Below, piece by piece: positions 1-8,871 of a DNA stretch of 64,000 bases. Origin of the DNA: Flavipsychrobacter sp. (GTDB taxonomy: Bacteria > Bacteroidota > Bacteroidia > Chitinophagales > Chitinophagaceae); the NCBI GenBank assembly GCA_016786615.1, contig JAEUVX010000014.1, positions 62,001-126,000 of the forward strand, read 5' to 3'. The position numbers and the translations under genes were made by a program. How positions within the stretch are numbered: the stretch's first letter is position 1; the number at the start of each line of letters is the position of its first letter. The notes below the pieces were generated by a model. The model ran no database searches. It was not told the origin of the DNA and saw nothing but the letters and a program-made list of their open reading frames with translations.

Positions 1-1872
1 AAGCTCTCCACCACCTTGCTGTGTATTACGTTTTTGGTTGATGAGGTTAACACCTGCTGCTTCCAACAGGTCTATCATATGCCGGTTTTCGGGTGTGTGG
101 AAGAAATGTAGTACTGATGCGGCTACTTTAGGGCCTACATCGTCCAATGCCAATAGTTGCTCTTCGGAATAGTTATATAAGTCGCGAATATGCTCTACAG
201 CATTGGCAAGTGTCTTAGCCATTGTTTCACCTACATGGCGTATGCCGAGCCCGAATATAACACGGTTGAGTGGTTGTTGTTTGCTATTATCGATTGCAGC
301 TTTAAGGTTTGTAACAGACTTTTCGCCGAAGCCGCCAAGTTTGGTTACTTCATCCCAGTTGATAGTATATATGCCCGGGATGTTTTTCAATAAATCTAAT
401 TCATAGAACTTACGCACATTGGAATCGCCCATGCTGCGTATATCCATAGCGTCTTTGCTCGCAAAGTGTATAATACGCTCTACTACCTGTGCAGGGCAGC
501 TAATGTTGATGCAACGCCAAACGGCTTCTTCTTCTGGCTTTTCAAGCTCTTCATTGCAAACTGGGCAGTGTGTTGGGAAGATTATTTTTTCCTCGGTTCC
601 GTTTCGCAGTTCTGCAAGAGGCTTTACGATATATGGTATTACATCACCCGCACGCTCTACGAGCACAGTATCACCGATGTGCAGGTCTTTTTCACGAACT
701 ACATCTTCATTAAACAAGGATATAGAACTTACAGTAACACCACCAATAGGTACAGGTTCTATTTTAGCAACAGGTGTTACCGAACCTGTACGCCCGACCT
801 GAAATTCTACACGCAGCAGCTTACTGGTTGCCTGCCTTGCTTTGAATTTGTATGCTACTGCCCAACGTGGATGGTGTGTAGTCATGCCCATTTTATCCTG
901 CATGGCAAAGCTGTTTACTTTAATTACAAGCCCATCCACTTCATAAGGTAAATCATCTCTGCGTGCTTCAAACGCTTCGCAAAATGCGATGACATGATCT
1001 ATACTGTTGAAGCGTTTCATTTCTTTAACGGGTGTAGGAAAACCAAGCTGATACAGCCAATTCAGCGAATCGTAGTGGGTGTGTAATGCTTCGGGTACTG
1101 CACTGCCGTCGGGTTGTGCATAGTAGCTTATGTGGTATAGAATAGCAGATAGCTTTCTCTTGCCAACTTCTTTCGGGTCTAAAATGCGCAGTGTGCCTGA
1201 TGCTGCATTTCGGGGATTAGCTAACGGAGATAAACCTTCTGCAATACGTTGTGTATTGTATTCGGCAAACACATCTTTATTAATAACAACCTCACCACGA
1301 ATTTCTATCTGGGTAACATTGTCTTTAGTGAATGCAGTAGATAATGGTATGGAACGTATTTGTCGGATGTTTACGGTTACTTCTTCGCCCATCACTCCAT
1401 CGCCGCGTGTGGCACCGCGAACCAACTGTCCGTTTTCATAAATCAATGATATGCTTGCGCCATCATATTTTGGCTCTGCGCAATATTCTATATCATCTGT
1501 GCCTGCAAGTTCTTTACATCGCCTGTCCCAATCGCGCAGGTCATCAGCATTGTATGTATTATCGAGGCTGAGCATAGGCACCAGATGGCTGACACTCGGA
1601 AATTTTTCACTCAGGCCTTTTGCTACACGTTGTGTCGGTGAATCGCCAGTAACATGTTCGGGATACTGTTCTTCAAGATGTTGCAGTTTTTTGAATAGTG
1701 TATCGTATTCAAAATCCGACAGCACAGGTTCGCTATGTATATAATATTTCCAGTCTGAATAATTGATTACTTCGCGCAGTTGCAGGATGGCTTCTTCGGC
1801 ATTGCTATCGCCTGTATTCAGTAAGGCTTTTGCCAGATTGTATATGCGCTGTTCGTCCTGTGTGGTGTACAT
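1..1872 (-). CDS. ligA: NAD-dependent DNA ligase LigA, 3' end cut by window
   Basis: Seals nicks in duplex DNA during replication and repair, using NAD+ as adenylate donor. The reading frame is open from an ATG at 1872 to base 1, 624 codons without a stop. The adenylation motif KYDG puts the nucleophile at about Lys135, somewhat later than usual because of a longer N-terminal region. A Cys4 zinc finger (CPVC followed by a C-x4-C pair) lies near residues 435-460, and helix-hairpin-helix sequence with GFGEKS and GLGIRHVG follows. The window ends before the BRCT domain, so roughly 50-80 residues are missing. It starts 27 bases after the stop of the YciO-type gene on the same strand, so the two may be cotranscribed. 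The identification is firm. Confidence 0.97.
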   Translation of the reverse strand, partial: MYTTQDEQRIYNLAKALLNTGDSNAEEAILQLREVINYSDWKYYIHSEPVLSDFEYDTLFKKLQHLEEQYPEHVTGDSPTQRVAKGLSEKFPSVSHLVPMLSLDNTYNADDLRDWDRRCKELAGTDDIEYCAEPKYDGASISLIYENGQLVRGATRGDGVMGEEVTVNIRQIRSIPLSTAFTKDNVTQIEIRGEVVINKDVFAEYNTQRIAEGLSPLANPRNAASGTLRILDPKEVGKRKLSAILYHISYYAQPDGSAVPEALHTHYDSLNWLYQLGFPTPVKEMKRFNSIDHVIAFCEAFEARRDDLPYEVDGLVIKVNSFAMQDKMGMTTHHPRWAVAYKFKARQATSKLLRVEFQVGRTGSVTPVAKIEPVPIGGVTVSSISLFNEDVVREKDLHIGDTVLVERAGDVIPYIVKPLAELRNGTEEKIIFPTHCPVCNEELEKPEEEAVWRCINISCPAQVVERIIHFASKDAMDIRSMGDSNVRKFYELDLLKNIPGIYTINWDEVTKLGGFGEKSVTNLKAAIDNSKQQPLNRVIFGLGIRHVGETMAKTLANAVEHIRDLYNYSEEQLLALDDVGPKVAASVLHFFHTPENRHMIDLLEAAGVNLINQKRNTQQGGGEL

Positions 1873-1899
1873 AGAACAAAGAAAGTTTGAAAGGCTGAA

Positions 1900-2520
1900 T
1901 TACCCAAAGATTTTTTCCCATTCTCCTGCACCTTCCCTTATCAGTTCGGGAGTGCCTGAAGAGCAGTCAATAACTGTAGATGGCACTATTCCACCAATAC
2001 CACCATCAATTACCATATCTACTTTGTCTTCAAATATTTCGTGCATAACCAGCGGGTCGGTGTAGTATTCTACTTCTTCATCCATTGGCAGCGATACGCT
2101 CATGATGGGGTTGCCGAGCTGTTTTACCAATTCCTGACTGATATTGTGGTCGGGTACGCGGATTCCCACTGTGTCTTTTTTTGTTTTCAGCATTTTAGGC
2201 ACCATCTTGCTGGCCTCGAATATAAAAGTGTATGGTCCGGGGAGTGTCTTTTTTAGTAAACGAAATACAGGGGTATCAATGCTCTTGGCATAATCGCTGA
2301 TATGGCTCAGGTCATTACATACGAAAGAGAATTGTGCTTTTTTAGGGTCTATGTTTTTGATCCGGCATATACGTGCAATTGCATCAACATTATAAATATC
2401 GCAGCCCAAACCATAAATGGTATCTGTTGGGTAGATGATAACCCCACCGTTTTTCAGGCAATCGACAACTGATTTGATAAGACGTGGCTGCGGATCCTTT
2501 GGATGAATATGTAGTAACAT
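1900..2520 (-). CDS. YrdC/Sua5-family protein, YciO type
   Basis: A 206-residue protein of the YrdC/Sua5/YciO fold, which binds RNA and ATP. YrdC and Sua5 make the threonylcarbamoyl-AMP used for t6A in tRNA. The N-terminus (IHP, then a GGVIIYPTDTIYGLGCD block), the RICRIK segment and the LPGPYTFI block match the family. The HP-x2-PQ-RLI opening and the total length resemble E. coli YciO more than YrdC, so true L-threonylcarbamoyladenylate synthase activity is an inference. The ATG at 2520 is preceded on the minus strand by TATATTTA, one base off the -7 consensus. It lies between the kinase-like gene upstream and ligA downstream, all on the minus strand. Confidence 0.88.
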   Translation of the reverse strand: MLLHIHPKDPQPRLIKSVVDCLKNGGVIIYPTDTIYGLGCDIYNVDAIARICRIKNIDPKKAQFSFVCNDLSHISDYAKSIDTPVFRLLKKTLPGPYTFIFEASKMVPKMLKTKKDTVGIRVPDHNISQELVKQLGNPIMSVSLPMDEEVEYYTDPLVMHEIFEDKVDMVIDGGIGGIVPSTVIDCSSGTPELIREGAGEWEKIFG

Positions 2521-2547
2521 AACCTGTATAGTAAATATACGAGATTA

Positions 2548-3072
2548 TTATAGTTTTCGGATAGCATTTACTGCCAATTGCAGACGTTCCTGTTCATTGC
2601 CTCTTACGTCCATCCAATTAACGCCGGATTGTATTACAATGTCTCTGTAAATATTATAGAAGTACTGTCTTTCCTGCGGTAACGGATGTTCGCGGAGCGG
2701 GTCGTCCTGCCATTCTGTATCTATATATGCAAGCAGGTAAAGGTCGTATTCCCGTTGGGCAATCTGTTCCAGTATCCACGGGTGGCAGCGTCCGAACTTT
2801 GCTTCGCTCCATACTTTGATTACGTACAGGTCGGTATCACAAACAAGGTATTTATCAGCTGTTGCAATAGCAACGTCTTCTGCTGCTATTTGTCCTTTTG
2901 CTATTTCCAGTAAATCACTTTCAGTGTATTCCCTGCCAAGGTTTTCGAGGAATGTACGAGCAAATTCAGGCACCCACACGGTATGTAATTGCTCAGCAAG
3001 AGATTTGCTCAATGTACTTTTCCCGGTTGACTCCGGGCCAATGACTACTATTTTTTTGATGCTACTCAACAA
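2548..3072 (-). CDS. NadR-type ribosylnicotinamide kinase-like ATPase
   Basis: A 174-residue P-loop ATPase related to the C-terminal kinase domain of NadR, which phosphorylates nicotinamide riboside to NMN. The Walker A motif GPESTGKST is near residues 12-20 and is followed by VPEFART and a CDTDLYVIK segment typical of this AAA_28/NadR kinase group. There is no N-terminal adenylyltransferase or DNA-binding domain, so this is the kinase part alone. No ATG is available: the start is one of two adjacent TTG codons (3072 or 3069) that overlap the PAP2 stop, which implies translational coupling. With pnuC upstream in the same overlapping set, a role in salvage of imported nicotinamide riboside is likely but inferred. 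Confidence 0.85.
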   Translation of the reverse strand: MLSSIKKIVVIGPESTGKSTLSKSLAEQLHTVWVPEFARTFLENLGREYTESDLLEIAKGQIAAEDVAIATADKYLVCDTDLYVIKVWSEAKFGRCHPWILEQIAQREYDLYLLAYIDTEWQDDPLREHPLPQERQYFYNIYRDIVIQSGVNWMDVRGNEQERLQLAVNAIRKL

Positions 3073-3694
3073 TACCTTTAATTTTCTTTTGTTTTCTTTT
3101 CAGCAACCACTGCTGTCCTTTATATGCAATAAACGCGCTGCCGGCACCAACTACCGCACCTGCCAATACATCGCTGGGGTAATGCATGCCCAGGTACATA
3201 CGCGAATACCCGATTGTACCTGCCCATAAATATGCAGGTGCTATGACATACCATTTAGGGTATTGAAGGCTTAATGATGTTGCCGTGGAGAATGCTATGC
3301 CGGTATGCCCTGACGGGAATGAAGGGTCGGTATCATAATGATATGGTACAATGTCTTTGTATGTATCATAAGGGCGGCTTCGGTTAACGGCGTATTTCAA
3401 TCCATATCCGATAATGACAGTAATGCCTAAACCCGTTACGGTTTGCCATCCGTTTCGTATGGTTTGTTTATCGTGCCCGATATAACCTGCAATGAGCTGT
3501 GTTGCAGGTACAACAAATGCTATGGGATAGGTGGATTGCGTGAAGCCGTTCATGAAGGCATCGCTGTTACTCCCTCGTGTTCCATTGATGCTGCGCAACC
3601 ATTCTGTATCATAGTTTTGCGCATTGATATGGAATGGCAGTAACATGAACAATGCTGCTAAACAGTATGTTGTAAACGATATTGTTTTTTCCAT
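3062..3694 (-). CDS. PAP2-family phosphatase, exported
   Basis: A 210-residue acid phosphatase of the PAP2 superfamily. All three signature motifs are visible: KYAVNRSRP, PSFPSGHTG and SRMYLGMHYPSDVLAG, which contain the catalytic histidines. An N-terminal signal peptide ends in INAQ and several hydrophobic segments surround the motifs, so catalysis probably takes place in the periplasm. Relatives hydrolyse lipid phosphates or small phosphomonoesters; the substrate cannot be told from sequence. The start overlaps the end of pnuC by 37 bases and the stop overlaps the start of the kinase gene by about 11, so the three genes form one tightly packed unit. Dephosphorylation of NMN before uptake is a possible job, unproven. 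Confidence 0.9.
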   Translation of the reverse strand: MEKTISFTTYCLAALFMLLPFHINAQNYDTEWLRSINGTRGSNSDAFMNGFTQSTYPIAFVVPATQLIAGYIGHDKQTIRNGWQTVTGLGITVIIGYGLKYAVNRSRPYDTYKDIVPYHYDTDPSFPSGHTGIAFSTATSLSLQYPKWYVIAPAYLWAGTIGYSRMYLGMHYPSDVLAGAVVGAGSAFIAYKGQQWLLKRKQKKIKGIVE

Positions 3695-4275
3695 CTGAAG
3701 TAACCGAAGATAGCAACAATAAAGAGAAATAATGTAAGAAACGCTGTGAAAGGAATTCCCTTGTATATGTATAGCGGAATAGCAACAGCATTGGATATAT
3801 TCAGCAGTATCCAGTTTTCTATTTTATGCTTTGCAAGCAGCCACATGCCAGCCCATGCAGTGGCCGATATTATTGCATCGAGCATAGGTACAGTGGAGTC
3901 CGTATAGTTTGAAAGTACTGTATATAAAACAACCCAACCTATAATGCAGATGCAGGCGGTAATCATCCAGTCTTTCGCAGTATTGTGCGAGATAGATGCG
4001 GGGTTGTCATTTTCGTGGCCTTTATGCCATAGTATCCATCCATAGATACTCATAACAAGGTAGTAGAGGTTGAGCAATGATTCAGCATACAGCCCCACTT
4101 TTGCCATTATCCATACATATATTATTGTGCTGATAATGCCTGTAGGGTAGAGCCAAACATTATTCATATTAGCGAGCACCACACTTATCATGGCGAATAC
4201 TACTGCAATTGCTTCAATCACAGTAGTTTGTTGTAGTTGTGTGTATAACTGTGTTGCTAAATCCTGTAAAGCCAT
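3658..4275 (-). CDS. pnuC: Nicotinamide riboside transporter PnuC
   Basis: An integral inner-membrane protein of about 205 residues with some seven hydrophobic segments. The WLYPTGIIST block, the LNLYYLVMSIYGWILW segment and the length match the PnuC family, which carries nicotinamide riboside (or in some members other vitamin nucleosides) by facilitated diffusion. An earlier in-frame ATG exists at 4311, but a -7-like TACATTTTG sits at 4304-4296 on the minus strand, so the ATG at 4275 is preferred. PnuC transport depends on trapping by phosphorylation inside the cell, and the NadR-type kinase in the same overlapping gene set fits that. First gene of the set; divergent from the sugar dehydrogenase. 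Confidence 0.9.
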   Translation of the reverse strand: MALQDLATQLYTQLQQTTVIEAIAVVFAMISVVLANMNNVWLYPTGIISTIIYVWIMAKVGLYAESLLNLYYLVMSIYGWILWHKGHENDNPASISHNTAKDWMITACICIIGWVVLYTVLSNYTDSTVPMLDAIISATAWAGMWLLAKHKIENWILLNISNAVAIPLYIYKGIPFTAFLTLFLFIVAIFGYFRWKKQYRLQHTV

Positions 4276-4356
4276 TAACTGTAAAAATATGTCAACAAAA
4301 TGTAACTGCACATCGAAGGGTATATATTTCGTAAATTGAGTATGTAAACTATGTGT

Positions 4357-5706
4357 ATGAAAAAAATACTATTACTACTGACGGTACTGCTTGTGATTAA
4401 CAAATATGCAAATGCACAGATGACAGTACGTGTAATACGTGACTCACTTTTCATACCCTGGGAGCTTGTTTACGGCCCTGATAACCATATATGGTTTACC
4501 CAAAAAAATGGATACATCTGCAGGATGGAGCCAGCAAGCGGAAAGATAGATACGCTGTACAACGAAACGAATACACGGATACAAGGAGAGGGGGGAATGC
4601 TGGGATTGGTATTGCATCCTCAGTTTGCAACACAGCCTTACGTATATGTGGCGTATAATTATATTGATGCCTCGGTGTATAAGCAACGGTTAGTCAGATA
4701 CACATACAATAGTGCATCGAATATCCTTCAAACCCCATCCATAATATTCGATAATATTAATGCAGCTAATATTCATAACGGGTGCAGGTTATTGATAATA
4801 GATAATTATCTGTACGTGACAACAGGCGACGCGGCAGCAACCTCTAATTCTCAGAATATCAGTTCGCTGAACGGCAAAGTGCTGAGAATAGGTTTAGACG
4901 GAAGTATACCGGCTGATAACCCTATTGCGGGTAGCGGATTGTGGAGTTGGGGCCATAGAAATGCACAAGGGTTGGTATATGCAAATGGTAAACTGTACGA
5001 ATCGGAGCATGGTGCTAACAGTGATGATGAAATAAACATAATAGAGAAAGGAAGAAACTACGGCTGGCCTACAGTGCAAGGCTACTGTAACACACCTGCG
5101 GAGATTACATTTTGCACAGACTCAAATGTTGCGGAGCCAATAGAAGCATGGACGCCTACATTGGCTGTATGCGGTATGGATTATTATGACCACCCGATGT
5201 TTCCGCAATTGCAAAAATCATTGATAATGGCAACACTGAAGGATACGACACTATATCAATTGAAGCTCAACGGAGTCAATGACGACATCAGTACGGTAAA
5301 TAAAATAAGTCTTGTAAAATATAAGCGGCTAAGAGATTTGTGCATTTCTCCTGACGGAAGGATATATGTTTCAACAAGCAATTCGCCATCGAGTGGGGCA
5401 GGTAGCAAAATAGATAAGATTATAGAAATATACGACCCGACATACAATGGTATTCAGCAATATGAAAATGAAATCGTATCTATATTTCCCAACCCGGCAA
5501 AGGATATTATTATTATAAAAATGAAGTCTGGTACGACGGGTGTTAATTACATTATTGTAAATATATATGGACAAGCAGTAATGAAAGGGATGATAAATAG
5601 CAGCAGCGCAACTATTGATATAAAAGCCTTGCCCGCAGGACAATACAAGGTATTGCTGCAAGATGATGGAAAATTGAATATGAGTACTGCTATCCTGAAG
5701 CAATAA
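4357..5706 (+). CDS. PQQ-dependent sugar dehydrogenase with T9SS sorting domain
   Basis: A secreted six-bladed propeller protein of the glucose/sorbosone dehydrogenase family, about 449 residues. The signal peptide starts MKKILLLL and ends in ANAQ; an in-frame ATG six bases earlier (4351) is also possible. Family motifs include GEGGMLGLVLHPQF, SWGHRNAQGL and the ESEHGANSDDEIN metal and PQQ site. Residues from about 375 form a C-terminal T9SS sorting domain (SIFPNPAKD, then LPAGQYKV), so the enzyme should pass through the type IX system and be released or anchored outside. The sugar oxidised is unknown. It stands alone between the divergent pnuC set and tRNA-Phe. Confidence 0.92.
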   Translation: MKKILLLLTVLLVINKYANAQMTVRVIRDSLFIPWELVYGPDNHIWFTQKNGYICRMEPASGKIDTLYNETNTRIQGEGGMLGLVLHPQFATQPYVYVAYNYIDASVYKQRLVRYTYNSASNILQTPSIIFDNINAANIHNGCRLLIIDNYLYVTTGDAAATSNSQNISSLNGKVLRIGLDGSIPADNPIAGSGLWSWGHRNAQGLVYANGKLYESEHGANSDDEINIIEKGRNYGWPTVQGYCNTPAEITFCTDSNVAEPIEAWTPTLAVCGMDYYDHPMFPQLQKSLIMATLKDTTLYQLKLNGVNDDISTVNKISLVKYKRLRDLCISPDGRIYVSTSNSPSSGAGSKIDKIIEIYDPTYNGIQQYENEIVSIFPNPAKDIIIIKMKSGTTGVNYIIVNIYGQAVMKGMINSSSATIDIKALPAGQYKVLLQDDGKLNMSTAILKQ

Positions 5707-5722
5707 ATTGTTTTGTTTCATT

Positions 5723-5753
5723 TTTGGAAAATTGGATAATAAACCTATTTTTG
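5723..5753 (+). promoter_or_regulatory. Bacteroidota-type promoter of tRNA-Phe
   Basis: A TTTG -33 element at 5723-5726 is followed after 19 bases by TATTTTTG (5746-5753), a perfect fit to the TAnnTTTG -7 consensus. The tRNA begins 18 bases further on. Confidence 0.75.
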
Positions 5754-5771
5754 CAATCCCAAAACGGGACT

Positions 5772-5844
5772 GGTGTGGTAGCTCAGTTGGTAGAGCAAAG
5801 GACTGAAAATCCTTGTGTCGGGGGTTCAATTCCCTCCCACACCA
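5772..5844 (+). tRNA. tRNA-Phe (GAA)
   Basis: A 73-base cloverleaf. The acceptor arm GGTGTGG pairs perfectly with CCACACC (5837-5843). The D stem GCTC/GAGC, the anticodon stem AAGGA/TCCTT with loop CTGAAAA (anticodon GAA at 5805-5807), and the T arm with TTCAATT loop are all present. The discriminator base is A. The genome encodes CCG rather than CCA next, so the CCA end must be added by nucleotidyltransferase. Confidence 0.98.
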
Positions 5845-5854
5845 CCGAAAAAAG

Positions 5855-5880
5855 AAAGCCTCGCTATGCGGGGCTTTTAT
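5855..5880 (+). terminator. Intrinsic terminator of tRNA-Phe
   Basis: A ten-pair stem (AAAGCCTCGC with GCGGGGCTTT, one G-T pair) closes a TAT loop and runs into a short T-rich tail. It lies ten bases after the tRNA. Confidence 0.85.
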
Positions 5881-5926
5881 TATTTATGCCAAACCAATAT
5901 GTATTTTTATGTAACAATTTTCAATT

Positions 5927-6940
5927 ATGGATTCTGTTACACACATAGTATTAGGTGCCTGTATTGGGGAGGTAATAGCCGGGAAAGAGTTGGGTAGGAA
6001 GGCTATGTTGTGGGGTGCCCTGGCACAAAGTTTTCCTGATATAGATGTGGTTGCAGAGCTGTGGTTGGATACCCCGAGTAATCTTTTGGCGCATCGCGGG
6101 TTCACACATTCTATATTATCCTGTTTATTGTTTACTCCGTTTTTTGCTTTACTGGCAAAGCGCATACATAAGAATCGAAATGTGCACTTACGCACATGGA
6201 TGTGGCTATTCGGTATAGAGTTGTTTTGTCATATATTTCTGGATAGTCAGAATGCTTATGGTACAGGGTTGTTTGAGCCGTTCAGCCATGCCCGTATCTC
6301 ATTTAATACCATGTTTGTTGCCGACCCTTTATTTACAGCCGTTGCACTGCTGGCAAGTGTTGTGTTATTGATTTTCAGAAGTAAAAAAGACAGACGCAGG
6401 CTTTTGTGGGCTACTGCTGGTATAGCAACAAGTGCATTGTATCTGTTTGTATGTGCAATTAATAAAATGATAGTGACCAACGAAGTGAATACTATGCTAA
6501 AGCAGCAACAGGTTTCATACAATAAAAGCTTTGTAACACCAACACCACTCAATAATTTGCTGTGGTACATTGTTGCCAATAATGATAGTGGCAGCTACAT
6601 TGGTTATCGCTCTGTTTTTGATGATGAAAAAGAATTACCGCTTACGTATTTTGAGCGGAATGAAAACCTGTTGAATAATGTGCACGATAATGAAAGCCTG
6701 CAAAAATTAAAGCGTTTTTCGCAAGGGTACTATATAGCACAGCAATGGGGCGATACGGTTGTTTTCAGCGATTTGCGTTTCGGGCAGATGGTTGGTTGGG
6801 ATAATCCGAATGAAAAATTTGTATTCCATTATTTTCTGAAACAACCCGAGGGTAATGAACTGGTTATACAACGCGGCCGGTTTGCAAAATGGGACAATGA
6901 TGCATTATATACGCTCTGGAGCAGGATGTTAGGTCATTGA
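5927..6940 (+). CDS. Membrane-bound metal-dependent hydrolase, YdjM/DUF457 family
   Basis: A 337-residue membrane protein of the YdjM family, annotated as metal-dependent hydrolases. The N-terminus starts MDSVTHIVLG and contains the conserved FPDID and LAHRGFTHS motifs, whose Asp and His residues are thought to bind a metal; a second His/Asp site is at CHIFLDS. Four or five hydrophobic segments follow, then a soluble C-terminal part of about 140 residues. The substrate is unknown; relatives are linked to phospholipid or sterol-like chemistry only loosely. The stop lies one base from the stop of the convergent PLD gene, with no terminator between them. Confidence 0.85.
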   Translation: MDSVTHIVLGACIGEVIAGKELGRKAMLWGALAQSFPDIDVVAELWLDTPSNLLAHRGFTHSILSCLLFTPFFALLAKRIHKNRNVHLRTWMWLFGIELFCHIFLDSQNAYGTGLFEPFSHARISFNTMFVADPLFTAVALLASVVLLIFRSKKDRRRLLWATAGIATSALYLFVCAINKMIVTNEVNTMLKQQQVSYNKSFVTPTPLNNLLWYIVANNDSGSYIGYRSVFDDEKELPLTYFERNENLLNNVHDNESLQKLKRFSQGYYIAQQWGDTVVFSDLRFGQMVGWDNPNEKFVFHYFLKQPEGNELVIQRGRFAKWDNDALYTLWSRMLGH

Positions 6941-6941
6941 T

Positions 6942-8138
6942 TTACTTGTCCTGTGTGTAGTAAAATGTTACTACATTCAGCAGCAGTTTGACAGTGAGAT
7001 AAGCTATGTATTGCCATGCACGCTGTAGCCTGTTTGTTTTTTTGCAATATTCTTCATCCGTGATTCGGATACAATCTTGTGTAATGACATTGTTCAATTC
7101 TTGTTGCACACTACTTACAAATGGTTTATTACGTACATCAAGATTTAGTTCAATACTGGCGTATGCGCTTATATTATTGAAATTGTAAGAACCCATAGTC
7201 ATACGTTTATAATCTGCTGCAGCTACTTTTATGTGCAATATGCTTTTGGAGTATTCATATAATTCTATGCCATTATTAAGCATCCATCTGTATAGGTATT
7301 TTTCTGCGCTCTTTGCCAGCATTACATCAGAAGGGCCTGCAACGATTACTTTTATTTTTACGCCACGTTTTACGGCTGCAATCATCCGTTGCCTGAAAAC
7401 CCACCCGGGTAAAAAATAGCTGCTGGCAATTATCATTTCATCAGCACTATTATTCAGCATGTGGAAGTAGCTTTTCCATATCTGACTTTTGCGTTTTATC
7501 CAGTCGTTCCGGCTGACACGTACTGCACACTCTGCTGTGCTGAAGCTGTTATTAATAGTATTGATGATAGCGGCATCCGGTGGTATAGCTGTAGCTGCTT
7601 TTTCAAAACCACCATTCCATACTTCGCAACATACCTGCGATAATGTTACGGATGTTTCACCTTCTGTATATAAAGCCATATCGAACCATGCACGTTCGCT
7701 GGGCATATCATTATACTTGTTTTCGATATTGATGCCTCCAACTAATGCTTTGTAATGGTCTGCAACAAATACTTTGTGGTGTAAGCGTCTGCCAAAGTAG
7801 AAATTGCTGCTTTTAAATATGGGTTCGAACATTCTGAAATTAATGCCCGCTTTCAGTAACCCCTCTTTAAACGATGATGATATTTTTTGAGAAGCATAAC
7901 CATCAATCAGCAAGTAAACGGATACGCCTCTTTTAACAGCATTTTTCAATGCATCAGCAATCAGGTTGCCAGTTTCATCTTCGGTAAATATGTAGACCTG
8001 CAGATGTATGGTTTGTTTTGCCTCGTCGATAAGTGTGCGGAGTAAATTGAAATATTCGATACCACCATGCACTAATTGCACCTTATTTCTCAAAGTGTAT
8101 TCTCTGCCTGTATATGTGTTGTTGAATGCTGCCGGCAT
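6942..8138 (-). CDS. Phospholipase D-like protein, cardiolipin synthase B type
   Basis: A 398-residue soluble or peripheral member of the PLD superfamily. Two HKD motifs are intact: HHKVFVAD near residue 130 and HIKVAAAD near residue 300, each followed by G-[GS]-x-N. The lack of N-terminal membrane helices and the length resemble ClsB/YbhO, which make cardiolipin by phosphatidyl transfer. The ATG at 8138 (MPAAFNNTY) is preferred over an upstream TTG at 8162. A hydrophobic stretch with YIAYLTVKLLL near the C-terminus may attach it to the membrane. Substrate is inferred. It is divergent from aat and convergent with the YdjM-family gene. Confidence 0.88.
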   Translation of the reverse strand: MPAAFNNTYTGREYTLRNKVQLVHGGIEYFNLLRTLIDEAKQTIHLQVYIFTEDETGNLIADALKNAVKRGVSVYLLIDGYASQKISSSFKEGLLKAGINFRMFEPIFKSSNFYFGRRLHHKVFVADHYKALVGGINIENKYNDMPSERAWFDMALYTEGETSVTLSQVCCEVWNGGFEKAATAIPPDAAIINTINNSFSTAECAVRVSRNDWIKRKSQIWKSYFHMLNNSADEMIIASSYFLPGWVFRQRMIAAVKRGVKIKVIVAGPSDVMLAKSAEKYLYRWMLNNGIELYEYSKSILHIKVAAADYKRMTMGSYNFNNISAYASIELNLDVRNKPFVSSVQQELNNVITQDCIRITDEEYCKKTNRLQRAWQYIAYLTVKLLLNVVTFYYTQDK

Positions 8139-8202
8139 ATCGTTGTCTATAAAGTTAGTCAAGAATTTATCCTTTTACATTACCCGTTCGTTAACTTGCA
8201 GT

Positions 8203-8871
8203 GTGCATTTGCATGTATTGAATAAAGAATTGTGGTTTCCATCTGCATCAGAAGCATTGGACGATGGCTTGCTGGCTATTGGTGGCGATTTATGTACAGA
8301 TAGATTGGTGCTGGCTTACAGAAATGGTATTTTTCCATGGTTTGATGATGAGGTGCCGATGTGGTGGTGCCCGGATCCGCGTTTTGTTTTGTTTCCTGAT
8401 GAACTGAAGGTGAGTAAGAGTATGAAGCAGCTGCTGAAAAAAGAAACATTTGAATTCAGGGTTAATGCGGCGTTTGATGTGGTAATAAGAAATTGTAAAC
8501 TGATATCAAGAGAAGGACAGGATGGAACATGGATAACGAATGAGGTTGAGAAAGCTTACATAAAAATGCACAAGCTTGGCTATGCACATAGTGCAGAAGC
8601 GTGGATGGATGGGAAACTGATTGGTGGTTTATATGGAATCAGAATGGGGGATGTGTTTTTTGGTGAAAGCATGTTCAGCCATGTTGGTAATGCCAGCAAA
8701 TACGCATTTATAAAGTATGTAGAGCTGTTGAAATCGGAAGGTGTGCGTATAATAGATTGCCAGGTATATACGGAGCACCTTGAGAGCCTGGGGGCAAGGA
8801 TGATAGAACGGAGCACATTTTTAGAATACTTGAAGGAATATATAAAAAGTGATTTGCCATGGCAACTTTAG
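8203..8871 (+). CDS. aat: Leucyl/phenylalanyl-tRNA--protein transferase
   Basis: Adds Leu or Phe from charged tRNA to proteins with N-terminal Arg or Lys, marking them for ClpS/ClpAP. The family core is clear: LNKELWFPS, GLLAIGGDL, YRNGIFPWF, MWWCPDPR, GTWITNEV and FGESMF. The long upstream open frame back to 8008 lies inside the divergent PLD gene and is not credible. No ATG is in frame near the conserved start, so GTG at 8203 is chosen (about 222 residues); TTG at 8209 or 8218 is also possible. The stop overlaps the next gene by 13 bases, so the two are cotranscribed. Confidence 0.93.
   Translation: MHLHVLNKELWFPSASEALDDGLLAIGGDLCTDRLVLAYRNGIFPWFDDEVPMWWCPDPRFVLFPDELKVSKSMKQLLKKETFEFRVNAAFDVVIRNCKLISREGQDGTWITNEVEKAYIKMHKLGYAHSAEAWMDGKLIGGLYGIRMGDVFFGESMFSHVGNASKYAFIKYVELLKSEGVRIIDCQVYTEHLESLGARMIERSTFLEYLKEYIKSDLPWQL

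Noticed and set aside
5371..5829. A 152-codon minus-strand frame over the end of the sugar dehydrogenase and tRNA-Phe
   Set aside because: It runs antisense through a T9SS domain and a perfect tRNA; the peptide is low complexity with many Tyr and Ile.
8008..8202. N-terminal extension of aat back to an ATG at 8008
   Set aside because: This part lies inside the divergent PLD gene and adds 65 residues before the conserved LNKELWFP start. No frameshift is needed to explain it.
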